This document shows, piece after piece, positions 51,308 to 60,262 of a stretch of 62,085 nucleotides of DNA. Source of the stretch: an uncultured Vampirovibrio sp. (GTDB lineage: Bacteria > Cyanobacteriota > Vampirovibrionia > Gastranaerophilales > Gastranaerophilaceae); the NCBI GenBank assembly GCA_910578465.1, contig CAJTPW010000007.1:303-62387 (forward strand), given 5' to 3'. A program made the position numbers and the translations under genes. The notes beneath the pieces are model-generated. The model did not search any database. It had not been told where the DNA came from and was given only the letters and a program-made list of their open reading frames with translations. Position 1 is the stretch's first letter; the number at the start of each line of letters is the position of its first letter.

Positions 51308-51787
51308 TTATTTCAAGAATGAAAGAAAGCCTAAAGTCGGCATGGTGAAATGTATCCAAACGGCACAAACTACCCCGAGTAAAGAACCCATAAAGACTTC
51401 AAAAGGGGTATGCCCCAGAAGTTCTTTTAAAACTTCATAAGGCTTTGTCTGGTTTGTGTGTTCGACAATTTCCCCGACAAGTCTGTTTAATGTGGCTGCT
51501 GTTTTTCCTGCGGCACGTCTAAGGCCCGCAGCGTCCTGAAGCACAATAAGGGCAAAACCCATTGCTATTGCAAAAGACACGGAAGAAAAACCTTCAACAA
51601 GGCCAACCGAAACAGAAAGGCTGATAACGCCTGCCGAATGAGAGCTCGGCATACCGCCTGTTGTTGTAAAAATTTTAAAATTCATTTTTTTATGGGTTAA
51701 AAAATAAAAAATTACCTTTAAAATCTGCGCAAAACAAGCGCTTGCAATTCCTGTAAATAAAACCTCGTATCCAGTGTTGTAAAACAA
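51308..51787 (-). CDS. Divergent PAP2-family (DUF212) membrane protein
   Basis: This 159-residue protein has four to five hydrophobic segments. The family marker GGMPSSHSAGVISLSVSVGL corresponds to the PAP2 phosphatase motif PSxH; the second marker is VLQDAAGLRRAAGKTAATLN, and the end contains LGHTPFEVFMGSLLGVV. Members may dephosphorylate lipid diphosphates. It follows the prenyl synthase gene by 21 bases on the same strand, so a role in polyprenyl-phosphate metabolism is a reasonable inference. Confidence 0.9.
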   Translation of the reverse strand: MFYNTGYEVLFTGIASACFAQILKVIFYFLTHKKMNFKIFTTTGGMPSSHSAGVISLSVSVGLVEGFSSVSFAIAMGFALIVLQDAAGLRRAAGKTAATLNRLVGEIVEHTNQTKPYEVLKELLGHTPFEVFMGSLLGVVCAVWIHFTMPTLGFLSFLK

Positions 51788-51808
51788 TTTTTTCTATGCC
51801 TCAACAAA

Positions 51809-52690
51809 TTATTTTAGTGTGTCTGTAATTTTTTCCAAAACTTCCGTTTTCATATTGTCTTTTTCAAGTATATCATAACATTCCTGAATTACATCTTTTA
51901 ATTTTTCCTTTGCGCTCTTAAGTCCGAAAATTGTCACATAGGTAGATTTATTGGCATTTTCATCCTTGCCCAATGTTTTTCCCATAATATCGGTTGTGCT
52001 TGTGACATCCAGAATATCGTCTTTTATCTGGAACGCAAGGCCGAATTTTTCGCCGAAGTTTTTAATTGCCTCAATTTGTTTTTCATCCGCACCGCCTAAA
52101 ATTGCACCTGCAGCAAGGGAAAATTTAAAAAGAGCCCCCGTTTTATATTTATGGATAAAATTCAAATGTTCGACAGGAATTTTTTCCTTTCTGTTTTCCG
52201 CCTCAATATCAGCCGTTTGCCCGCCTACAATTCCAAAAGCGCCTGCTGCGATTGAATATTCATATAAAAGTTTCACAATTTTTTCCGGGGTAACGGTTTT
52301 TTGGGTTTTTTCAATTATAATCTGCGGGCCGAAGGAGATGAGCGCATCCCCTGCAAGGGTTGCTGTTGCTTCACCGTAGACCTTATGATTAGACGGTTTT
52401 CCGCGTCTTAAATCATCGTTATCCATGCAGGGAAGGTCATCGTGAATTAAACTTTGGGCGTGGAGCATTTCAATTGCGCATGCTGTGGGGATTGCAGCCT
52501 TATAATCTCCTGAAAATATTCTGCAGGCTTCAAGACAAAAAACAGCCCTTAAACGCTTTCCGCCAAGACATGTTGTGTATTTCATGGATTCTATAACATC
52601 TTTGAATAACCCATATTCAGGGTTTTGAAGTCTTTCATCAAAATATTTTTCAAGGTTTTCTTCAATTATTCTTTTATATTCATTTATCAT
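51809..52690 (-). CDS. Farnesyl/geranylgeranyl diphosphate synthase (polyprenyl synthetase)
   Basis: This 293-residue all-alpha prenyltransferase condenses IPP with allylic diphosphates. The first aspartate-rich motif is DDLPCMD at 84-90 and the second DDILD at 224-228; GGKRLRAV (43-50) and the RRGKPSNHKVYGEA region are also intact. The insertion in the first motif (DDxxxxD) and the length fit the short-chain IspA/CrtE group. Product length cannot be set by eye. It overlaps rsgA by four bases and is followed by the DUF212 gene. Confidence 0.93.
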   Translation of the reverse strand: MINEYKRIIEENLEKYFDERLQNPEYGLFKDVIESMKYTTCLGGKRLRAVFCLEACRIFSGDYKAAIPTACAIEMLHAQSLIHDDLPCMDNDDLRRGKPSNHKVYGEATATLAGDALISFGPQIIIEKTQKTVTPEKIVKLLYEYSIAAGAFGIVGGQTADIEAENRKEKIPVEHLNFIHKYKTGALFKFSLAAGAILGGADEKQIEAIKNFGEKFGLAFQIKDDILDVTSTTDIMGKTLGKDENANKSTYVTIFGLKSAKEKLKDVIQECYDILEKDNMKTEVLEKITDTLK

Positions 52691-53739
52691 TCTTCTTCTC
52701 CAAAATCATCTTCAAAAGTATTGTGTTCCAAAAGCAGGTTTTTTGTTGTCTGATTTGTTTTTCGTCTTGAATGGACACGTTTTTTTGTGCTTATCTTTGC
52801 AAAATTCTTATTATTTGTGGTTTTTGATGAAGTCTCTTCCTTTGTTCCCTCATATGTTACTTTTTCTTTAAACTTTTTTGCCTCTTCCAAAAATTCCGTA
52901 TAACTTTCATACCTTGAAATGTCAATTTTATCAAGGTTTTCTATAACATTACACCCTTCATCTTCCCCTAAAATATGAAGGCAGTCTGAATATCTGCAGC
53001 CCTGTTTCAGTTCTTTAATTTCATCAAAGTAATCCCCTAAGTCTTTTGGAAGGATAAAATCAAATGTGAGCCTTGAAAACCCGGGTGTATCAATTATTTT
53101 AAAATCGTCAAATTCTAAAATTTCACAGTGTCTTGTTGTATGTACGCCCCTTTTTAATTTGTCGCTGACATTTTTTGTCCTCAGGTTGAATTTTGGATTC
53201 AAAGCGTTTAAAATAGAGCTTTTTCCGACGCCCGACTGCCCTGTTAAAGCTATTGTTTTTCCTTTTATCAGTTTTTTTAATTCTTCAAGCCCGTCTTTAT
53301 TCAAAGCCGATGTGAAGATAATTTCATATCCGAGAGGTTTATAAATATTTGAAATTTTTTCTCTCATAAAAGAAAGCTCCGGTTCATCCGCTAAATCGTC
53401 TTTGTTAAAGCACAAAAGGACGGGGATTTTATGATATTTAAGAAATGTTAAATATCTGTTTAGCTGAATAAAGTCTAAATCGGGCTCCATAAGCGCACAA
53501 ACCACAAGCATAAGGTCTAAGTTTGAAACAGCAGGCCTTTTGCAGGAATTTTTCCTGTCCAAAATTTTTACAATTGCATTATTGTCTTCAACCTCAACAA
53601 AATCTCCGACCGTGATTTTTTCTTTTTTCTTTTTTAAAATTTCCCTTAATTTGCACTCAACAAGCGCAGTATCGCCGTTTTTTCCGCTTGGCATTACATA
53701 GTAAAAATCTGAATGAATTTTATAAACCGTACCTATCAT
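52687..53739 (-). CDS. rsgA: Ribosome small-subunit GTPase RsgA
   Basis: This roughly 350-residue circularly permuted GTPase helps mature 30S subunits. From the chosen start MIGTVYKIHSDFYYV (ATG 53739), an N-terminal OB fold is followed by G4 (NKDD, 112-115), the P-loop (GQSGVGKS, 167-174), G3 (DTPGFSRL) and the zinc knuckle (C248, C253, H255, C263). A basic, polar C-terminal extension (about 50 residues, Lys/Thr/Asn-rich, then acidic) is longer than usual. A start 39 bases upstream would add a hydrophobic stretch absent from the family. It overlaps the prenyl synthase gene. Confidence 0.93.
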   Translation of the reverse strand: MIGTVYKIHSDFYYVMPSGKNGDTALVECKLREILKKKKEKITVGDFVEVEDNNAIVKILDRKNSCKRPAVSNLDLMLVVCALMEPDLDFIQLNRYLTFLKYHKIPVLLCFNKDDLADEPELSFMREKISNIYKPLGYEIIFTSALNKDGLEELKKLIKGKTIALTGQSGVGKSSILNALNPKFNLRTKNVSDKLKRGVHTTRHCEILEFDDFKIIDTPGFSRLTFDFILPKDLGDYFDEIKELKQGCRYSDCLHILGEDEGCNVIENLDKIDISRYESYTEFLEEAKKFKEKVTYEGTKEETSSKTTNNKNFAKISTKKRVHSRRKTNQTTKNLLLEHNTFEDDFGEEE

Positions 53740-53847
53740 ATTTATTAAAATAATAGACAAACAGCGCCCTTTTTGCAATTATTTTCTATTATATTATAAT
53801 GTTTAGGTAGATATATAAATTTTAGCTTGGGGAAGGTTAAATTAAAT

Positions 53848-54762
53848 ATGAGTCTTACAGATTGGTTTAATAAAAGGAAAGAACTGCAGCAGCAGGCTCT
53901 TCGTGAAAATGATGTTGTAATTGATGATTCTGTAGGAAAGCTCTGGAGCCTTTGCTACAATTGCAATTCTCAGCTTCCAAAGAAAGATCTGGAAAACAAC
54001 AATATGGTTTGCCCCAATTGCGATTATCACTTTAGAATAGGCGCAAGGGCAAGAATTAAGCTTGTTTTGGATACGGATACTTTTGAAGAAAGATATAAAA
54101 ACATAACAGGGAAAGACCCCCTAAATTTTGTGGATACACAGGCTTATTCAAAAAGACAAAAAGCCGCAAAAGAAAAATCAGACCTTGATGAAGCGGTTAT
54201 AACGGGAGTCGGTGAAATTGACGGGCAAAGAGTTGCCGTTGCCGTTATGGATTTTGATTATATGGGCGGCTCTATGGGTTCTGTTGTGGGTGAAAAAGTT
54301 ACAAGAATTATGGAAGACGCCCTGAAAGAAAAAATCCCCGTTATTGTTTTCACGGCCTCAGGCGGCGCCAGAATGCAAGAATCGGCTTTAAGTCTTATGC
54401 AGATGGCAAAAACAAGCTGTGCCGTTGCAAAATTAAACGAAGCTAAAATTTTATACATAACGGTGCTGACAGAGCCCACATTCGGCGGTGTTACCGCAAG
54501 TTTTGGAACCTTAGGCGATATTATGATAGCAGAAAAAGGCGCGAGAATTGGTTTTGCAGGAAGAAGAGTAATCGAGCAAACCATCAAGGAAAAACTTCCT
54601 GCGGATTTCCAAACTGCCGAGTATCTTCTTAAATACGGCCAGATTGACTTAATTGTTTCAAGAAGCGAGATGAAAGAGAAATTGTCAAAGATTATCGCGA
54701 TGCACAATGCTGCTTCAAATTCAAAAGCTTCAAAAGCTGTGGTGGCGGGTGCATCAAAATAA
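53848..54762 (+). CDS. accD: Acetyl-CoA carboxylase carboxyltransferase subunit beta
   Basis: This 304-residue protein starts MSLTDWFNKRKELQQ, at an ATG with GGGGAAGG upstream; a TTG at 53827 would include that site. The zinc ribbon has C36, C39, C55 and C58 (CYNCNSQ, CPNCDYH). The carboxyltransferase fold shows GEKVTRIMEDALKEKIPVI, FTASGGARMQESALSLMQMA and TEPTFGGVTASF. With AccA it transfers CO2 from biotin to acetyl-CoA, giving malonyl-CoA for fatty acids. accA follows after 61 bases, so the subunits are probably balanced by co-transcription. Confidence 0.96.
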   Translation: MSLTDWFNKRKELQQQALRENDVVIDDSVGKLWSLCYNCNSQLPKKDLENNNMVCPNCDYHFRIGARARIKLVLDTDTFEERYKNITGKDPLNFVDTQAYSKRQKAAKEKSDLDEAVITGVGEIDGQRVAVAVMDFDYMGGSMGSVVGEKVTRIMEDALKEKIPVIVFTASGGARMQESALSLMQMAKTSCAVAKLNEAKILYITVLTEPTFGGVTASFGTLGDIMIAEKGARIGFAGRRVIEQTIKEKLPADFQTAEYLLKYGQIDLIVSRSEMKEKLSKIIAMHNAASNSKASKAVVAGASK

Positions 54763-54823
54763 TATTAAGACCTGAAAAAGGCAAATTTCAGGCAGGAATG
54801 AGCTAAAAGGAAAATAAAAAAGC

Positions 54824-55774
54824 ATGCAAATACTAGACTTTGAAAAACCGATATATACAATGCAGGAAAAAATTGAAGAATTGAAAAAGATTAGCATGGA
54901 TACAAATATGAATTATGATAAAGAAATTGATACTCTTCAAAAACAAACCGAAGAGTATAAAAAAGAATTGTACGAAAATCTTGAAGCTTATCAAAAACTT
55001 CAAATTGCAAGACATCCGCAAAGACCGAATTTTCTTGACTACATAAATCTTATGACCGAAGATTTTATAGAACTTCACGGGGATAGAGAAGGGTCTGATG
55101 ATCGTGCAATCATAGGCGGTATCGCAAAAATTGACGGAAATCCCGTTATGATAATCGGTACGCAAAAAGGTAAGACAACAAAAGAAAACCTTGAATACAA
55201 TTTCGGTATGCCCCAGCCGCAAGGCTACAGAAAGGCTTTAAGGCTTTTTGAACATGCTTCCAGGTTTAATTTGCCGATTATAACTCTTGTGGACACTATG
55301 GGCGCATATCCGGGGATTAAAGCTGAAGAAACGGGGCAGGGAATTGCAATTGCAGTTAATTTAAAAGAAATGGCAAAACTTGATGTACCTGTTATTGCTG
55401 TTATAACAGGCGAAGGCTGCTCGGGCGGTGCCCTTGGTCTTGCAGTTGCAAATAAAGTCTTAATCTTAGAACATGCTTACTACACCGTAATTTCTCCTGA
55501 AGGCTGCGCTTCTATCCTATGGCGTGACGCTGCAGAAGCAAAAACTGCGGCGCAGGCTTTAAAAATTACGGGCGATGACCTTTTGAAATTTGATATTGTG
55601 GATGAGGTTGTAAAAGAACCTGTGGGCGGTGCTCACTATGATATTGAACTTATGGCAAAAAACCTCAAAGCAAGTCTTGTAAAGGCGCTTGCGGAATATA
55701 AAGATATGAGCAGTGCCGAATTAAAAGAAGACAGATATTCAAAATTCCGCCGTATGGGTGTTTTTGCAGAGTAA
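54824..55774 (+). CDS. accA: Acetyl-CoA carboxylase carboxyltransferase subunit alpha
   Basis: This 316-residue partner of AccD has the N-terminal helical region LDFEKPIYTMQEKIEELKK, then RPNFLDYINLMTEDFIELHG, QPQGYRKALRLFEHASRF, DTMGAYPGIKAEETGQGIA, and the oxyanion-hole segment GEGCSGGALGLAVANKV. SPEGCASILWRDA is typical of AccA. AAAAGGAAA lies before the ATG. Length is normal. Confidence 0.97.
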   Translation: MQILDFEKPIYTMQEKIEELKKISMDTNMNYDKEIDTLQKQTEEYKKELYENLEAYQKLQIARHPQRPNFLDYINLMTEDFIELHGDREGSDDRAIIGGIAKIDGNPVMIIGTQKGKTTKENLEYNFGMPQPQGYRKALRLFEHASRFNLPIITLVDTMGAYPGIKAEETGQGIAIAVNLKEMAKLDVPVIAVITGEGCSGGALGLAVANKVLILEHAYYTVISPEGCASILWRDAAEAKTAAQALKITGDDLLKFDIVDEVVKEPVGGAHYDIELMAKNLKASLVKALAEYKDMSSAELKEDRYSKFRRMGVFAE

Positions 55775-55855
55775 AAAACAGTCTATTATTGTCAAAACGG
55801 GATAAAAGTCTTATGGTATACAGTCCCGCAGAAATTTAAAATTTAAGGAATAACA

Positions 55856-56476
55856 ATGCAAAACGTAATTAAAAACGGCAAAGATTTCAGGATTATCCCC
55901 GAAAAATTTGAAAGTTCCACAATCTGTAATATCGTATCTTCAACGGAAGAAACCGTAGGGCTGAACCTTCCCATTGCAAGTGTTGAAGAATTAAAAGACT
56001 ATATAAAAGGGAATGAAGTTGAAATTTTCGGTTCAAATAATGACGGGCTTATTTATTTTACAACCGAAATAACGGACAAAGAGGGCGCAAACATAACGGT
56101 TAAAATGCCCGAGAGCTATAAAAACATTCAAAGAAGGGAATATTCGAGGGTGGATTTCCATGGGACCCTTTCTTTTGTTGATATGAATGATGTTGTTATT
56201 CAAACGGAAGATATCTCCGCCGGAGGGTTGAAATTTATTTCAAATGTACCGCTTGAAGAGCATTTAGAGTATAATATCAATATTGGTTTATCCAATAATT
56301 TGACCGTTAAATGCGCTATGCAGCCCATACGTATTCAACAGGTCGAATATGACGGTAAAAATGTCTGGTCAATTTCAGGCAAGTTTAAAAATATAGAAAG
56401 CATAGACAGAATTGCCCTTGTACAGTATTCTTTCAGAAGTATGACAGAGGCTGAAAATATGGAGAATAAAGGATAG
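55856..56476 (+). CDS. PilZ-domain cyclic-di-GMP-binding protein (YcgR-like)
   Basis: This 206-residue protein has an N-terminal flagellar-brake/PilZN-like barrel (about 10-90) and a PilZ domain with both c-di-GMP motifs: RREYSR (93-98, RxxxR) and DISAGG (119-124, D/NxSxxG). It should bind c-di-GMP and alter a partner such as a motor, pilus or glycan synthase. It begins a probable operon with a histidine kinase, an HD-GYP regulator and a P-loop protein (gaps of 24, 24 and 46 bases). Confidence 0.92.
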   Translation: MQNVIKNGKDFRIIPEKFESSTICNIVSSTEETVGLNLPIASVEELKDYIKGNEVEIFGSNNDGLIYFTTEITDKEGANITVKMPESYKNIQRREYSRVDFHGTLSFVDMNDVVIQTEDISAGGLKFISNVPLEEHLEYNINIGLSNNLTVKCAMQPIRIQQVEYDGKNVWSISGKFKNIESIDRIALVQYSFRSMTEAENMENKG

Positions 56477-56500
56477 TAAATTTATACTGCGGAGTGAAGA

Positions 56501-58174
56501 ATGAATAAATCTCACGGGCTCGGAAAGTTTAAGCCGGCTGCGAAGGAAATTAAGATAAGTTCATATTTTGCATTTTTAACAAGTGTTTTAATTGCAGGTA
56601 TTGTAATTTTAACTGTCGGATATGTATTGAAGTTTGTTAAGAATATTTCAACAGATTACAGCAGCAGTGTAAGAAATTTTAACTATGTTGTATCCTCTCT
56701 TGTTTTTCAGTTTTTCTCCGATTCTTATGATTCAGGAAGAGATTATGCAAGGGTGGATAAAGTAACGGGTGTTCTAAAGGCAAACGGAATGCTTGCTTAT
56801 GCGTATGCTTATAATGTTGATAATGATTCAAACAGAAACAGAATTATATGGTCAACCGAAAAAAACCTTACGGGAAAACACGCATACGAAGCAGGAAGAA
56901 TTTTGCACAATGAAATTAAAAATGTGGATGAAGTGCAGGAAATTCAAGGTGCAACAGACCATTACAATATGACAATCGGCCTTACGCAGGGCAAGCTTCA
57001 AAACAACAATATTCATATAATGCTTGATAATATGAAGATTTTTGTGCTCGTACTTTTATTTTTCGGCCTTCTTGCAAGTGCTATGATGAGCAGGATAATT
57101 AACAGTCCTCTTATTCGCCTTACTCAGGGTGTTAAAGAGTTTGCGGGCGGAAATTTTAACTACAGATTGAAAAAAACAAGGTTTGGTGAAATAAATGAGC
57201 TTGTTCGGGCATATAACAATATGGCCTCTCAGCTTTTAGAACTTTATTCTTCATTGGAACAAAAGGTTCAGGAAAGAACGCTCGAACTTGAAAAAGCAAA
57301 CGATGAACTCAAAGAAGCGCAGGCTATGATGGTGCATTCGGAAAAAATGCGCTCTCTGGGCGAACTTGTTGCAGGTATTGCCCATGAAATCAATAACCCG
57401 ATAAATTTCATCTACGGGAATATTATGATTTTAGACAAATACAATAAAGATATGTTTGATTTAATTGAAAAATATTCTGAAAATGAAGATGTGCTTTCGC
57501 CCGAAAAGAGGGTTGAAATCGAAAAGATGAAGGAAGAAATCGACATAGAATTTTTAAAAGACGATATTAAAGAGTTAATCCGCTCCTGTATTGAAGGAAC
57601 GGAAAGAACCAAAAACATCATTCTTGATTTAAAGAATTTCTCAAGAATGGAAGAGATGGTTATGACTCAGTTTGATATTCCAAAAGAAATTGATACAACT
57701 TTAAATATCTTAAACAATAAATACAAAAACAGAATTACGGTTCACAAAAACTATGAAGAAGGGTTACCGAAAATCGAAGCCTATGGCGGGCAGATTAATC
57801 AGGTGTTTATGAACATTCTGGATAACGCGGCTGCTGCGATTGAAGGAAACGGTGATGTTTACATCAATGTTAAACGCGCAGGCGAAAATGTTGAAATTGA
57901 ATTTAAAGACACAGGGAAAGGTATAAAAAAAGAAAATCTTTCAAAAGTATTCGATCCGTTCTTTACAACAAAGCCCGTGGGGCAGGGAACGGGCCTCGGG
58001 ATGTCTATAAGCTACCGTGTTATTCAAAATCATTTCGGTTCAATTTCTGTTGAATCCGAACTCGGACAGGGCGCAACATTTAAAATCAGCCTCCCTATAA
58101 ATCATCCTGCGGCAAAGGAAGATTCTGTATCTTTAATTTCAAACGGTGAACAAAATACACAGGCAGAGGCTTAA
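56501..58174 (+). CDS. Membrane sensor histidine kinase
   Basis: This 557-residue protein has TM1 (22-46), a periplasmic sensor of about 130 residues, TM2 (178-198), a HAMP domain (about 199-252), a coiled coil (SSLEQKVQERTLELEKANDE) and HisKA with the phospho-acceptor H295 in AGIAHEINNPINF. HATPase motifs follow: the N box NQVFMNILDNAAAAI, G1 DTGKGI, and FDPFFTTKPVGQGTGLGMSIS. It probably phosphorylates the HD-GYP response regulator encoded next. Confidence 0.95.
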   Translation: MNKSHGLGKFKPAAKEIKISSYFAFLTSVLIAGIVILTVGYVLKFVKNISTDYSSSVRNFNYVVSSLVFQFFSDSYDSGRDYARVDKVTGVLKANGMLAYAYAYNVDNDSNRNRIIWSTEKNLTGKHAYEAGRILHNEIKNVDEVQEIQGATDHYNMTIGLTQGKLQNNNIHIMLDNMKIFVLVLLFFGLLASAMMSRIINSPLIRLTQGVKEFAGGNFNYRLKKTRFGEINELVRAYNNMASQLLELYSSLEQKVQERTLELEKANDELKEAQAMMVHSEKMRSLGELVAGIAHEINNPINFIYGNIMILDKYNKDMFDLIEKYSENEDVLSPEKRVEIEKMKEEIDIEFLKDDIKELIRSCIEGTERTKNIILDLKNFSRMEEMVMTQFDIPKEIDTTLNILNNKYKNRITVHKNYEEGLPKIEAYGGQINQVFMNILDNAAAAIEGNGDVYINVKRAGENVEIEFKDTGKGIKKENLSKVFDPFFTTKPVGQGTGLGMSISYRVIQNHFGSISVESELGQGATFKISLPINHPAAKEDSVSLISNGEQNTQAEA

Positions 58175-58198
58175 AACAGGGCTTAAAGGGAAAATAAA

Positions 58199-59236
58199 AT
58201 GGCAAAGTACAGAATTTTAATAGTAGATGATGAGCCCGATAACCTCCAGCTTTTATACAGAACGCTCCGCGGAAAGTATGAAATTATAAAAGCGAACAGT
58301 CCGCAGGAAGCACTGGAATGTTTAAAAGACGGAGATTTTCAGTGTATAATTTCGGACCACAAAATGCCCGGCATGGACGGGGTTGAGTTTTTGAAATTAT
58401 CTTCTGAATCTCATCCGAATGCCATGAGGCTTCTTGTGACTGCATATTCTGATGTTAAAATTTTGATTGATGCCATAAATTATGCAAAAATTTACCGCTA
58501 CATAAAAAAACCTTATGTGCCTGACGAGCTTTTGCATATTGTTGAAGCAAGCCTTGAATATTACCAGTTGAAGGTGGATAATGAACTTTTAATCAAAGAT
58601 TTAAAAGAGCTTTTCTCAGGCACCATAAAAGCAATTATAGAAGCGCTTGATGCCAAAGATTCTTTTACTCTCGGACGTTCGCGCCGTGTTGCCTTTTATT
58701 CGGCCAAAATGGTTGAATTTTTGAATTTGGATAAATCTCAGGCAGGAATTATAGAGCTTGCAGGCCTTTTGCATGATATTGGAATGATAGGTGTTGCAGA
58801 GGATATTTTAAATAAATCCCAAAAGCTTACGCCTGAAGAGTTTGAGGAAATCAAAAAGCACGTCCATCATTCGGTGAAAATTCTTGAAGACATTAAACAA
58901 TTGTACGATGTTATCGAAGTAATTAAATATCACCATGAATATTATGACGGAAACGGTTATCCTTTCGGCAAAAAGGGCGAAGAAATACCGCTTGGCTCAA
59001 GAATTATTGCAATTGCGGACGCTTTTGACAGTATGGTGTCAGACAGGGCTTACAGGCAGGGTTTAAGTCATGATGAAGCCTTGAAGCTTATTGAAGAGCG
59101 CGCGGGAACGCAGTTTGACCCTGAATTAATCAATGTTTTTAAATCCATTCTTCCTGCGGCATCGGCAGAAATTACGGAATATGAAGAACAACAAAGCCTG
59201 AAAGCGGATGCACACAAGGCGCAGGGCGCTCTTTAA
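58199..59236 (+). CDS. Response regulator with HD-GYP c-di-GMP phosphodiesterase domain
   Basis: This 345-residue protein has an N-terminal receiver (residues 1-120) with the acidic pair D10/D11 and phospho-acceptor D53 in IISDHKMPGMDG, and a C-terminal HD-GYP domain with HD at 192-193 (LLHDIGMIG), HHEYYDGNGYP (245-255) and IIAIADAFDSMVSDRAYR. It should hydrolyse c-di-GMP under control of the adjacent kinase. With the PilZ receptor and the GGDEF cyclase at 1834-3213 it forms a full make-sense-break set. Confidence 0.95.
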   Translation: MAKYRILIVDDEPDNLQLLYRTLRGKYEIIKANSPQEALECLKDGDFQCIISDHKMPGMDGVEFLKLSSESHPNAMRLLVTAYSDVKILIDAINYAKIYRYIKKPYVPDELLHIVEASLEYYQLKVDNELLIKDLKELFSGTIKAIIEALDAKDSFTLGRSRRVAFYSAKMVEFLNLDKSQAGIIELAGLLHDIGMIGVAEDILNKSQKLTPEEFEEIKKHVHHSVKILEDIKQLYDVIEVIKYHHEYYDGNGYPFGKKGEEIPLGSRIIAIADAFDSMVSDRAYRQGLSHDEALKLIEERAGTQFDPELINVFKSILPAASAEITEYEEQQSLKADAHKAQGAL

Positions 59237-59282
59237 CTTGGCGGAAGACACTGTACACAGGGGATATAAGAGGAAAAATATT

Positions 59283-59978
59283 TTGAGCGAAGATAATTTA
59301 AAAAGAACAGTTGAAGTTTTTACAGGTGCATACGCAAGCGGCAAAAGCGAAAGTGCCCTAAATCGTGCACTTCAATATGCAAAACGCGGTAAAGACATCA
59401 CCCTTGTGGATTTGGATACGGTGGAGCCTGCCTATTGTCTCCGTCCGATTATTGAGGAATTGAAGGAAAAAGGTATTTCAATCATTGCGCAAACCGATTA
59501 TTTTGGCCTCGGTGAAGCGGGAAGCTATGTTACGGCAGAACAAATCAACTGTCTTTCAAAAAACGGCGATATGATAATTGATGTGGGCTATGGTGCTTCA
59601 GGACTTGATATTTTAGATATTTTAAATAATATCGAGCAGGAAAAAGATTTAAGAATTTATCTTGTTGTAAATACATCAAAATTTGAAACACGCGATAAGG
59701 CAAGTATTTTAGAATATATTGAATTTTCTTCAGGCCTGAATAAACAGCCATGGAAAAAGTTTTCAGGCTTTATATCAAACACCCATCTTTCCGATGAAAC
59801 AACAAAAGAAGACATTATAAGAGGTTATGACAAGCTCAAAGAAGTGTCAAAAGAAACGGGCATTCCGATTGTTGCAATCGGTGCTGATGAGAAATTTTTA
59901 AATGAATTTCCTGAGGGCGAATACGATGACGTTCCTGTTTGGTTTTACACCCGTCATATGCCAAAAGCATTGTGGTAA
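59283..59978 (+). CDS. P-loop nucleotide-binding protein (MinD/CobQ-like)
   Basis: This roughly 231-residue protein starts at TTG 59283 (LSEDNLKRTVEVF), which has AGAGGA seven to eight bases before it; a farther in-frame ATG at 59208 would lie inside the preceding gene. The Walker A motif is TGAYASGKSES near the N-terminus, then ITLVDLDTVEPAYCLRP, and a Walker-B-like strand MIIDVGYGASGLDIL. This is the pattern of MinD/ParA/CobB-type deviant P-loop proteins, with no membrane-targeting helix seen. It follows the c-di-GMP signalling genes and may localise or switch their target, which is inference. Confidence 0.75.
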   Translation: MSEDNLKRTVEVFTGAYASGKSESALNRALQYAKRGKDITLVDLDTVEPAYCLRPIIEELKEKGISIIAQTDYFGLGEAGSYVTAEQINCLSKNGDMIIDVGYGASGLDILDILNNIEQEKDLRIYLVVNTSKFETRDKASILEYIEFSSGLNKQPWKKFSGFISNTHLSDETTKEDIIRGYDKLKEVSKETGIPIVAIGADEKFLNEFPEGEYDDVPVWFYTRHMPKALW

Positions 59979-60072
59979 CAGGCTATTGGCGCAATAAATC
60001 CGTTTTAAAAAAGCTGCAGGTTGGGTTACCTATACGATTATGCCCGACATCATAAATTTACGCATAGGAAAA

Positions 60073-60100
60073 GGGGCACGAAGGTTACAAAACGTGCCCC
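60073..60100 (-). terminator. Minus-strand terminator-like hairpin
   Basis: GGGGCACG (60073-60080) and CGTGCCCC (60093-60100) form an 8-bp stem. On the minus strand TTTTCC follows, so it should end transcription of 60125-60262 and the glycine-rich gene; on the plus strand it may also catch read-through from 59978. Confidence 0.7.
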
Positions 60101-60124
60101 GAGAAATTGTTTATCGTTCTAAAA

Positions 60125-60262
60125 TTAGTGTGAGCCGTGTGTGTCAGGCACTAAAGCAAATACGTTCAGCATTTGTGAAGTGCCTAAAACCATACGATGG
60201 CGACGTGGAAATCTTTTGATTTCCTCAGGAGCCTTAAGCCTTCTTATTTCTACTCCTCCCAC
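60125..60262 (-). CDS. Candidate 45-residue protein after the glycine-rich gene
   Basis: On the minus strand a frame runs from a GTG at 60262 (overlapping the end of the glycine-rich gene) to TAA at 60127-60125: VGGVEIRRLKAPEEIKRF, then PRRHRMVLGTSQML and NVFALVPDTHGSH. The codons (CGT, CGC, CAC, GGC, AAC) are those used in abundant proteins such as HU and EF-G here, and a terminator-like hairpin follows. The start is uncertain: GTG, an ATA with GGGAGGAG five bases upstream (60247), or a shorter ATG form of 22 residues. No family is recognised; chance cannot be excluded. Confidence 0.35.
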   Translation of the reverse strand: MGGVEIRRLKAPEEIKRFPRRHRMVLGTSQMLNVFALVPDTHGSH

